Assembly: GCA_001972305.1 (NCBI GenBank)
Contig: BDDD01001577.1
Coordinates: forward strand, 128,437 to 192,436
Reading direction: 5' to 3'
Length of the DNA stretch: 64,000 nucleotides
Source of the DNA: Cephalotus follicularis
Taxonomy: Eukaryota; Streptophyta; Magnoliopsida; Oxalidales; Cephalotaceae
Below are positions 35,501 to 45,400 of the stretch, piece by piece (position 1 is the stretch's first letter; every line of letters begins with the position of its first letter). The translations under genes and the position numbers were made by a program. The notes under the pieces are model-generated. The model was not told the DNA's origin, searched no databases, and saw only the letters and a list, made by a program, of their open reading frames with translations.

Positions 35501-36300
35501 AGGTTTCTATCACTCAGCCTTTACCTGCTGGCATGCCAAGCACCTTGCCACAAACCTGGCAATTTCACGCTTCATGCCCCACCACCAAAAAGATTGCCTT
35601 TGCTTGATCGTTTCGACATGTGGCACGCAAATCCTCTCCCCGAACATCAGAGCACTGTCACCCCTAATGTTGAAGTTAGTCCGAGAACCCTCTCTGACTT
35701 GTTTCATCAACTTGGCCAATCGCCAATCCTTCTCTTGCAATCCCGAGATCTGCTCTTCGCAAACAGACCTCACTTGCAGAGAAGCCAACACTGCTCCACT
35801 GTCCCCGGCAGACAACTCTGCCCTCAAAGACCTCAACTGTTCCAACATTGGCAAGTAAACCAACCGTACATGAGCCAAGGAAGCGGAGGACCTCCTGCTC
35901 AATGCATCAGCAACCACGTTGGCCTTACCAGGATGATAGTCGATGGTACAGTCATAATCCTTGATGAGCTCGATCCATCTCCTCTGCCTCATGTTCAAAT
36001 ATGGTTGAGAAGACAAATACTTCAAACTCTGGTGGCCAGTAAAGATCTAGCAGACCTAACCATACAGATAGTGACTCTATATCTTCAAAGCAAATACCAC
36101 CGCAGCCAACTCCAGGTCATGCGCTGGGTAGTTGAGCTCATGAACCTTCAACTACCGAGAAGCATAGCCAATAACCTTCCCTTCTTGCATCAACACAAAA
36201 CCAAGACCGTGCAAAGAAGCATCACTGTACACCACAAAACCAACCCCCGGAGCAGAAAGGGTCAACACCAGAGCTGACGTTAACCTATCCTTCAGTCCTC
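35501..36300 (-). pseudogene. Element H RNase H and integrase zinc region
   Basis: Minus strand: RNase H text ending MRQRRWIELIKDYDCTIDY and [13 protein letters not shown] (about 35880-36010 and upstream to 36290), then the zinc-binding region ending WWWGMKREIARFVARCLACQ (about 35512-35600). Fossil. Confidence 0.82.
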
Positions 36301-37350
36301 TGACCAAACAAACTTCACATCCTTCCTTGTCAACTTCGACAGAGGAGCCGCTATTGCCGAGAATCCCTCCATAAATCTTTGGTAATAGCCAGCAAGTCCA
36401 AGGAAACTGCGCACTCTAGCTATGCTTTTGGGTCTTTCCCAGGCCAACACAGCTTCAACCTTCCTCGGGTCCACTTCAACACCCTGGCCCGAGATCACAT
36501 GGCCCAAAAACACAACCCTGTCCAACCAAAACTCACACTTACTGAGCTTAGCATACACCTTATGGTTTCTCAAGGTCTATAAAAGAATCCGCAGGTGTTC
36601 CTCATGCTCAGCCATACTCTGCGAGTATACCATCACGTCGTCTATGAACAGCACCACAAAGGTGTCCAAGAAGGGTTGGAACACACAATTCATCAAATCC
36701 ATGAAAGCAGCCGTTGCATTGGTTAAACCAAACGGCATATCTGAGAACTCATAGAGACCATAACGAGATCTGAAGACTATCTTCGGAACATCCTCTTCCT
36801 TCACCTTCAACTGCTGATATCCAGACCGAAGATCTATCTTCAAGAACACACAGGCGTCTCACAACTGATCAAACAAGTCATCGATCCTTGGCAACAGGTA
36901 CTTGTTACGCACAGTTACCTTGTCGAGTTGCCTGTAGTCGATACACAAACGCATAGCTCCATCCTTCTCTTTCACAAACAGGACCAGAGCATCCCATGGA
37001 GAACTACTAGGTCGAATAAATCCCTTATCCAACAAGTCTTCCAACTGTACCTTTAGCTCTTTCAAATCTATAGGTGCCAAGCGGTAAGGAGCAAGGGATA
37101 TATGATCCGCACCAAGGATCAACTCAATCCAAAAGTCTATTTCCCTGTCTGGAGGAAGACCTGGTAACTCATCTCGGAAGACATCGGGAAACTCACAAAC
37201 CACGGGTACGTCCCCTACCTTTGGCTTAGTCATCCGAGTGTCCACCACATGAGCTAAGAATCCTCGCGCACCTTTACCCAAAGCCTTACGTGCAACCATA
37301 GCTGAGATCAACTTCAGAGATGCCGAGCACTGCTCGCAAACCAGCTCCAT
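36292..37350 (-). pseudogene. Element H reverse transcriptase
   Basis: Minus strand: [20 protein letters not shown] linker, [77 protein letters not shown] active site, then [20 protein letters not shown] and [18 protein letters not shown] normal chromovirus RT in motif order. Fossil. Confidence 0.87.
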
Positions 37351-37353
37351 GCC

Positions 37354-37701
37354 TCACTCGTCGGGCAAGAAAAAGGAAACAACCTTGCACGAATAATCGA
37401 CCACTGCTCGGTGCCTTACCAGCCAATCCATGCCCAGGATGGCATCAAAGTCCTCAATCTTGAAGGGAATAAGGTCGGCCACAAAACTCTGTCCCTTGAT
37501 CACAACATCACAACCTTTGTAGACTCGTCCTACATGGTAACTCTGGCCCGTAGGAACAGATACAGGGATCTCTTCGTCCAAGGAACTCAACACTCCACAT
37601 GCATGTATGCAAAATGAATGGGCAACAAAGGATAAAGAGGCTACCGTGTCAAACAAAACCGTGGCATCTCTGCCGAAGATAAGAGCCTCACCTATAGCCA
37701 C
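37354..37701 (-). pseudogene. Element H aspartic protease
   Basis: Minus strand: a retropepsin-like segment with VLFDTVASLSFVAHSF, ending DFDAILGMDWLVRHRAVVDY, the typical Ty3/gypsy protease end. Fossil. Confidence 0.8.
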
Positions 37702-37881
37702 GTCCGCAGATCCAAGAGAATCTTCTCTGTTAATAGCATAGACGCTAGCTGTTGCCGCTGGTCTACCCTACTGACGACTTCCACCAGCCTTGGATGATCC
37801 CGCTTGCGAAGCCGTTGATCCACCTCTGGCTCATGCAGGTTGTCTACTAGAAGGAACTGATCCAGGTGTCATCGTGGTCTG

Positions 37882-39075
37882 CTAGACTTGTGGACAATTT
37901 CTCTTGAGGTGCCCAACTTGGAAACACTGGAAACATTCACGGGTATCTGTCTTGCAGTTGTCAAAGTGGAAGCGACCACACTTTTGGCACTTGGGAGGCT
38001 GTTGAAAAACTGATGAACTCTGGTGCCTGCTCTGCTGCGCACCACTGGCTGTAGGAGGACTCATCTACTACGGAGAAAACGTCCCCTGGCCATCAGACCT
38101 AGCCTGTCCACGGTTTCCACCGTCAACTTACTGATTGGGGTACCGTTTCATTCGTTTCCCTTGTCCTCGGGAGGAACCCTCCCCTTGAGCAGCCTGCTGT
38201 CCATCTCTCTTATGTCCCCTTTCCTGGTGATTCCTTTGCTCCATAATACTCTGCTCAACCCTCTTGGCAGATTACACCAAATCTCCAAAGATAGTCCAGT
38301 GGGTTGCTGCCACAGTAAGTCTCACCTCAGGATTCAACCCATCCAAGAATTTCTCACACCTCTCCTCTTTGTCTGCCACCAAAACCAAAGCAAAATGAGA
38401 CAACTCCATAAAGCGGTATTCATACTGGGTTACAGTCATACTCCCTTGACGAAAATGCAGAAAATCTCTCCTATTCCCCTTCACAAAGGTAGCAGGGAAG
38501 AAGTATTGACGAAACTCTCGCTTGAAAACATCCCAAGTGATCATAGCAACATCAGTATGCCTAGCTTGGAGAGCTTCCCACCAACGAAGAGCATTCTTCC
38601 TTACCAAAAAGATGGCAAGTACAACGCGTGAGTCGTCAAAAACCCCCATCTGTACAAAGAGCATCTCAAGATGATTCAGCCATGCCTCTGCATCCGCCGG
38701 ATCATCCGTTCCCTCAAAAGTTGCAGCACCTAAACGTTGCTGACGTTCAACTGGTAAAGCTTGAGGTCGAGAACCACTCAAAGCTTGTGTTATCATCGTA
38801 GCAAACTGCATCCACTCTGCTTGACCACCACTACCTATCAGAGGAGGTACTTACGTTGCTGACTGCACTGCCAGGACCTCAGCTGCCACAGCTGGTCCAG
38901 TCTCTTGTTCTGCCATCCCAGGGTTAACCTGCACACCAGGTCCTACACGAGGCCGTTCTTGATCCACAAGTGGTGGGGAGGTCTCTCTTCCTCTACCCTG
39001 ACCACATCCTCTGGCTGGGGAGACCCTTGGTCCCCTACCCACGCCACTTCCTCGAGTCTAACGCGGAGGCACCAT
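37882..39075 (-). pseudogene. Element H gag
   Basis: Minus strand: a basic, glycine- and proline-rich amino end (about 38851-39075), the conserved gag core (38272-38811: FEGTDDPADAEAWLNHLEML, ALRWWEALQARHTDVAMITW, FKREFRQYFFP, FRQGSMTVTQYEYRFMELS) and a CCHC knuckle, CFQCFQVGHLKRNC, preceded by CQKCGRFHFDNC (about 37885-37990). This is the Retrotrans_gag type. Fossil. Confidence 0.85.
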
Positions 39076-39186
39076 CTACCTTCAAATGTAAGGTTAGGAC
39101 ATCACTAACATGTATATTACATGAAATGAAATGCATGCATACCCCCCAAAAGTCTCCAAAGAAGACACAAGGAAACTAAACCGGTC

Positions 39187-39204
39187 TCTCCGATGCCAAA
39201 AAGC
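39187..39204 (-). other. Primer binding site of H (initiator Met tRNA type)
   Basis: On the minus strand, right after the LTR end, TTTGGCATCGGAGAG is a changed form of TGGTATCAGAGC, the common plant initiator-methionine site. Confidence 0.65.
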
Positions 39205-40409
39205 TAACACGCCCCATTCTCGAACACCCCCACCCGGGGATGGACGTGCCAGGTGGAAGGATCCCCGCCTGGATCCCTAACCAAACTAAAACAAACAACT
39301 AAGGCTAACGTGAAGGCCAGGGCAGGCGTTAAAAACGCGCTACTGAGTAGAGCCGCGGTCCCCAGGCCAAACGCACCCAACGCATACAGACAAGTATATG
39401 CCTAGCAGGAAGAAACAAAGAAGGAAGGGTAAAACTGTAAAATAACCCTTACTGAAAACCATTCCCATAACTCACCATTTAACTAAAGGAAACATGCCCA
39501 ACACCCACTTAGCAAATGCACCATTTAATTAAAGGGAACACACACAACACCCACTGCCCAAACGCACCGTTCCATTGATGGAACATGAAAGGGGAGGGAG
39601 CCAGGGCAAAGAACCCAACACTACATCTTGCCTGGGGTCCCGGGCAGGGGATGCCAACACCACAAGACGTACCACATGCCATGCCTTCAACACATCCTCA
39701 GACATGCCTTCCCAGGACGAACCATCATCAGGCGTGTCCTCATTGGACGAGAACTTCGGACATGTCCTCCCTGGGCATGTCCTCCCCAGGGCATGACCCA
39801 TACAAACAAGGTTATGCCCAGGCACAAGAAAACGACAACGTTAACATAAGGCTAAGCCTGGGATCAACATAAGGGCCCGGGGACAAACGCCAAGCGTATG
39901 GGACAACCACCCGAGGTCCCACCAACACTCAAACTATACTACGGAGGTGAAATCTCACCCCGGCCAGGTATCCAGGGGATCCACCAGGGCTCACCCACAA
40001 AAACGTCTCCAGGGACCTAGCTGGTCTGAGGTCGGGAGGTCAGGCAAAACTAAAGAAAATTGCTAACTCCCACTTAACGCCTACGGCATGCCCGGGGACA
40101 ACACCCGGGGATGCCACACAGCTCAGCTTAGGGTTAACCAACCCGAGCTGTGAAGTCAACTTAAGGTTTGACCAACCACGAACAAAGCTACCCCTCCCCC
40201 GGCATCTCAGCAAAGGTGCCACGCACGAAAGGGCCCAGGGAGAAACACTACAGTTTCACCAAGGCTAGGGATGGGGAGACCTGCTCCTCTACCCAGGGTC
40301 AAACAACCCCCGAACTCATACGTCATCCTTGCATACCTAAACACTAGTAAAACAGTGCCAGGGCTGGGAAAACAGCACAAACAACAAGTATATAAAACAA
40401 GAGAATGAA
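39205..40409 (-). repeat. Element H 5' LTR (part)
   Basis: It aligns with 31192-32400 of the other LTR, including the shared word CAAACAACAAGTATATAAAA. At 40409/40410 the text passes directly into the LTR of CK. Confidence 0.88.
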
Positions 40410-41248
40410 TTTATGCTCTGTTTTATTTGCATGTGATGAAATCAAATACAATGACTGACAAGGAGAAGTGGAGCAATACCTGGGCATCATGCGGCTCATG
40501 CAGGAGCAGAGACAACACCTGCATGCTATCCAGACTGAATCTGAGGCAGTTTTTGATAGATGGTGCTTAGGAATTGCCAAAGGGTGAAAGAAATGGCACA
40601 TAGGCATGCTTTTTTGGGTTAATGAAGGAGGGAGAGTTTTTCAGCTGTTTAAAGCTTCTCCTTTCTCCTCATCTGCTGAGCTACTGAAACCAGAGAGGGA
40701 CTGTGATTTTGGAAGGAAAGAAACAGTCTGAGAGAGGGATACAAGAGAGATTTTGAGAGAAAAAAATGGGAGGACTTTACCTCTTCTATGGAACCAAAGG
40801 AACTGGGACTTGGAGCTCGAACCTGGACTTGCAAACCGGACCTGGGAAGCTTAGAGGAGCTGTGGTTCGTACTAAAAGAGATGGACTTATGGATTCCTAA
40901 CTTGGAATCAAAAGGTAGGGGAAGTTATGTTTGTATTTTGAGCTTAAGATTACTGAATGTTATGCAATCGGTTGCCTGCTTGGATGAGCTATGATGTTCA
41001 GTTGATATGCCATGGTTACTACTGGTTTTTCATATGCCATGCTTACTATTGAGAATCATTTGAGTTCATGTACATGCATCTTGAGTTTTATCTTGGTATT
41101 GAATTACTGGATAAAATGCATGTTTACTGTTGTGTTCTACGAAACCTTGAGGACTGTTTGATGATATTATGTCTTGAGAATATATATGGATGCTTGAAAT
41201 GATTCGTTTAAGTCATATATATTCGATTTCATGTAACTGGTTTTCCAG

Positions 41249-41431
41249 AACAGTCGACTGTCAAAGAAAGACAGCCGACTGCTCAACCGAAACAGTCGAC
41301 TATTGAAGGATAACAGCCGACAACCTGATGAACAAGTCTACTGGTAGGAGGAACCAACCGACTACTCATGTACTGATTTCTCAGAATAGCCGACTGGTGA
41401 ATAATCCAGCTGACTGCTAAGCTTCAATTTG
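41249..41431 (+). promoter_or_regulatory. GTCGAC cluster 2 of CK 5' LTR
   Basis: Exact cores at 41253 and 41295; near copies AGCCGACTG and ACCGACTAC. Flanks are CAGTCGACTG, unlike the GCGTCGACGC flanks at the same place in A's LTR. Confidence 0.5.
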
Positions 41432-42715
41432 CTTCTCTCTTGCTTAAAACGATGCGCGACGATCCTGACTCCATTTAGGATACATTAGAGCATTTGTATG
41501 CATTGCATATGTACTGTTTAGTGCCTATTTATTGACTGATTATAACTGTTTATGATTTCTAGATTACAATGTTAATTTAGAAATGCATATGTGAAACTAA
41601 AAATGACTATTTTGAATACAAAATAGATATTTGATAATAACACATTTTTGAACAACTGGAAAATGATTTCCACCCACTGAACTGTTTAAAAGTATTTTCC
41701 ACTACTTAAAATACATGTTTCAAATGTTTATGACTCTTGAAAACATTTTGAAATGAAATGCCTGTTGTTGATCTAACGATCATTACTGTACTGTTCACTG
41801 CACTATTTACAGTGACTATTCACTATTTGCTCTGTGAATTTTATGTGGTTGTTCTTGAGCCACCAGTTGTATGGCAGAGACTGCCAGCGCCGGCTAGTGG
41901 CAGGGTTGACCTAGGAGCTAGGAGTTTGCTGGGTAACTCACTGTACTATACTGTTGTCTTGCTTGGTTGCCTGGAGTAGGGACCGAAGTGGGAGTGTAAC
42001 GTGAGGCCAGGAGTTGGCAGCGTTACACATGCTGCCTACCTGTTTATGGTCCCTTTGTGGACTTACTGTACTATTTACTGGTCCTACTCGGAGACTACTG
42101 TGCCTGTTAGATGTAGCCCTGGCCGGGCTAGCACTGTACTGTTGTTGAATACATATATTTTTCATATGTGTTCCTACTGATATTTTATCACACTGTTAAA
42201 TTATATATATTTTAAATATATATAAAAACTGGTGTTTCTACTGTACTGCATCATATGCATACAGCACATGACATGCATTTAATGTTGGTCCCAAACTACT
42301 TTTATGACTTAGCCGAGTGAGGACAAAGGCTAACCCCCTACTTTACAGATTGATGCAGTGGACCAGTGTAACACCCCGAATTTCATAAATAATTATTATG
42401 AAATTGGTGCGTGTACAGTTGTGATAAAATCGATAGAGTCCCGGAGTAATAAAAAGGCATTACGCACTTACGCCGTAATCATGCTGGTCAAGACGGCTAA
42501 TAAAACCTATGTTTAATGCGCGACAATAAAGCCCAAATGTTCGCATTTTTATTGCGATTATTTTGGTGGTCATTTGGATAATTTATGTCGCGATTTACGG
42601 AAAAATCGGGACCCATACCTTAGTATTTTACCAGAAAATACTAAGGAGGAAGCAAATTAATAAAAGAAGAAGGGGGAGACACGGGCGCCTAGCGCCCCGG
42701 TGCAAAGAACCTGCA

Positions 42716-42776
42716 GATGAGAGAGAGAGAGACAGAGACTGGGAGAGACAGTAGGAGAGAGAGGGAGAGAGGGCAC
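42716..42776. repeat. GA-rich simple repeat in D
   Basis: A run of GAGA and GAGACAGAGAC words. The open frames over it on both strands are low-complexity by-products. Confidence 0.8.
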
Positions 42777-43754
42777 CGGAGACGACGCCAAAGCCAGCCA
42801 CGTGACCGGGAGAGGACGGCAGACCACCCAGGCAAGCCTACCACTGGTAAGCTCTTCCCCCTTCCCCTCTTTTCTCTTCTTTTTCTTCTTCTCCCCGCCG
42901 CTATCGCGCCTCCTCCCGGCATTTCCCAGTGCCGTTAGCATCGCGGATGGCGTGGGTTATGGTGTAGAAGTCCCGCTCTACCCATTTCGATCACCGGTGA
43001 GGCGTGATTCGGCCTGAAACGGCCAGAATCAGTTGACCGAGTCGACTCAGTGATTCGACTCACTGCCACCTGAGACCGCCCGTTTGGCACCAAGTCTCGG
43101 CGAGTCACGGGCAATGACGCGTAGGGCTGGTGAATGTGGGGTGTTTTTGGGTGGTGATCGAACCTGTTGAGGTCCGCCGAGACGACACAGTGAGTCGCAA
43201 CTCACTGCCGGCTGTGACGTGAAGTTCGGCGCCGATTCCCGGCGAGTCTTGATCGGTTTTGAGAAGACCGTTCAATGTGGAACCTGTTGATGGGTGTTTC
43301 ACCGCCTGGTTGTGTCGGTCAGAATCCAGCCGGCGTTTCAGTGACGGAAATGTTTTGTGTGTCGAACATGACGGAAATGTGTTGTATGTGCAGTGTGTGA
43401 GTGGCAATTGGTTTTGGCATTGAGGGACTTGATCAATCAACAAGAATCGGCTTCGGTTCAACGGTTATCGAAAAGGTTCGACAATTGAACGTGCAGCTCG
43501 ACTGTACGATTGTTACTGCTGTAACAGGTAGGGGAAGCTATACATGCAAGTTTGAGTTCAATAATGTTGTAATGCCATTGATGAAATGCATGGTTTACGG
43601 ATTGTGAATTGTGTGACTGTATTAGGGTTACTGTGAGTAGTTAACCTGTTATGCATATCGTGTAGTAGAATGATTGTGGACTGTGGATTATGGATTGTGT
43701 GATTGTGTTAGGGTTGCTCTGGATTGTTATACGGAGAAAGAGTTTTGATTCGTG

Positions 43755-43990
43755 AGAAACATCAACGATTAGAGAAAACGTCGACGCCATGATTCGTTGT
43801 ATGTGAGAATGGACACGTGTGCCGTTGACGCCAGAGGTTCCTACCTCAGAGCATCGACGCCAAAGGGATGAGATGTTGACGCGTAAAGTTTCTGGTTGGA
43901 AGCGTTGACACTAAGAGTTAAGCGGCGACGCTTAAGTGACTGGGTTGAACATTAACGCGTAAATGGTACATGTTGACGCGAATAGAGCTC
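43755..43990 (+). promoter_or_regulatory. GTCGAC cluster 2 of D
   Basis: Exact core at 43780 in AACGTCGACGCC, with decayed copies (GTTGACGCC, GCATCGACGCC, TGTTGACGCG) to 43985. It lies downstream of the donor-like AGGTAGGGG and upstream of the hairpin array. Confidence 0.45.
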
Positions 43991-44393
43991 GTTTGCATTT
44001 TGAGCATATGTTTGCATTGCATACTGTTATGGATTGAAATGTATATAATTGCTAGAGTGTTTAACATTTTAGACAATGAGATTATGGTTTAGTTATAACC
44101 AATATTTCGTATGAAATGTTATATTTCAAATATTGAAATGAGATTTCAAAGGATTGATACATATTTTGAGTAAATATGTTTTGGGCAAGTACTTTATAAT
44201 ATATAAACTACTTGATGACTGTTTTGGAAAGGACTGTTTTGTATACATCTATATGTATGGGTATGGTTTCAAGCGTTTATGAAAATATATACTACTTGAA
44301 ACATAATTGATAGGATTGTTTGATTCTTGTGCTTTCCTAGCTCGGGCCGGTTAGCATTACTGATCGATTGACTGTGATGGGAATTCCATATTC

Positions 44394-44754
44394 GTTACTA
44401 AACACGGAGTGTAAGTAACTAGGAGTTCATATGTGTTAGCTATTAAACACGGACTGGAAGTAGCTAGGGTTTCCCATATTGTGGTTACTAAACGCGGACC
44501 GGAAGTAACCGGTCTACTAAACATGGAGTGGAAGTAGCCAGGGACTCCCACCTTCGGCAGTTACTAAACGCGGAGCGGAAGTAACTGGGTTACTAAACAC
44601 AGAGTGGAAGTAACCGGGTGCTAAACATAGAGTGGAAGCATCTCTGGAGTGACTAATTGATCGTTGTGGCGGTTACTAAACGTATAGCGGAAGTAACCGG
44701 GTTGCTAAACACAGAGTGGAAGTGACCGGGTGCTAAACACAGAGTGAAAGCATC
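44394..44754 (+). repeat. Array of ten short hairpin units in D
   Basis: Ten units of about 29 bases share the loop AAACNCGGAGYGG. Each is closed by a short inverted repeat: GTTACT/AGTAAC (44394-44419), TAGCTA/TAGCTA (44437-44466), GGTTACT/AGTAACC (44483-44510), CTACT/AGTAG (44514-44537), CAGTTACT/AGTAACTG (44558-44587), GGTTACT/AGTAACC (44588-44615), GGTGCT/AGCATC (44617-44642), GGTTACT/AGTAACC (44671-44698), GGTTGCT/AGTGACC (44700-44727), GGTGCT/AGCATC (44729-44754). Changes on one side are matched on the other or leave G-T pairs, so the fold seems to be kept. The role is unknown. Confidence 0.8.
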
Positions 44755-44909
44755 CCCGCATAGAATGTTGTCCATGGTGACATGATTGATTGACCGTGTT
44801 GGTTGTTTGTCCGTTGTGACATGTTTTACTGGATTGTTTGTAAGGACCCAAATTTCCATGTAAGATATTAATTATGTTTGCTAGGAGATGAGAAGGAAAA
44901 CTGTCTAAA

Positions 44910-45185
44910 GCGCCGACAGTTCCACTTAAAGCGCCGACGCTTTGGTAATGACAGTCGACGCTTAGGGCTAAAGAGTCGACGCTTTGGGTAACGGTCGACG
45001 CTTTAAATGTAAATGTCGACGCTTCGAAGTCAGGTGGGTCACGTTGACGTTGACGTTGAAGTTGACGAAGACTTAAAAGCGGCGACGCTTTGTAATAAAG
45101 CGTCAGCGCTTTAGTCGGGATAGAGGTGAAAAAGCTCAGGTAAAACCCTTAACCGTTGACGCTTAGAGGGAAACCGTCGACGCTT
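44910..45185 (+). promoter_or_regulatory. GTCGAC cluster of E, upstream of TATA
   Basis: Exact cores at 44954, 44975, 44994, 45015 and 45176; near copies include AAGCGCCGACGCTT and AAGCGTCAGCGCTT. The last core ends about 65 bases before TATAAATA (45246-45253). This is the clearest example of the cluster next to a promoter. Confidence 0.65.
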
Positions 45186-45245
45186 TAAGACATTTTTCTG
45201 ACATTTTTGTACGCCACAAGCAATGAATGGAGGCGGCATTTTTTC

Positions 45246-45253
45246 TATAAATA
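45246..45253 (+). promoter_or_regulatory. TATA box of E
   Basis: CTATAAATAG just downstream of the GTCGAC cluster; a purine-rich leader follows. Confidence 0.6.
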
Positions 45254-45261
45254 GTAGTGAT

Positions 45262-45400
45262 CAGTAGAAGAGGAAGAGAGAAAGAGAAAGGAGAGAAGGA
45301 AAAGAGAAAGAGAAAGAAGAGAAGGAAGAGAGAAAGAGAGAAAGAAGAGAAGGAAGAGAGAAAGAGAGAAAGAAGGAAAGAGGAGAAAAGAGAATTTTGT
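45262..45400. repeat. Purine-rich (GAAAGA) simple repeat in E
   Basis: About 140 bases almost without pyrimidines on the plus strand (GAGAAAGAGAAAGG words). Open frames here are low-complexity and not genes. Confidence 0.85.

Larger units (their letters stand above)
31192..40409 (-). mobile_element. Element H: Ty3/gypsy Tekay-like, minus strand
   Basis: Read on the minus strand the parts are 5' LTR (39205-40409), primer site (about 39187-39203), gag (about 38270-39075), zinc knuckle (about 37880-38000), protease, RT, RNase H, integrase, chromodomain-like tail, purine tract (34352-34366) and 3' LTR (34351 down to 31192, starting TGTAACGACCC). It is broken (about ten breaks). LTRs differ by about 8-9% over 310 bases compared by eye, so it is older than B and F. 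The right edge meets CK's LTR at 40409/40410, so no target duplication can be checked; the left flank is ATCCA. Confidence 0.88.

Noticed and set aside
35594-36277. Plus-strand open frame of 227 codons
   Set aside because: It lies antisense to the RNase H and integrase text of H, which carries clear motifs on the minus strand. A shadow frame.
38023-38631. Plus-strand open frame of 202 codons
   Set aside because: Antisense to H gag; no motif of its own.
42657-42941. Open frames on both strands over the GA repeat in D
   Set aside because: Low-complexity arginine- and glutamate-rich products of a simple repeat.
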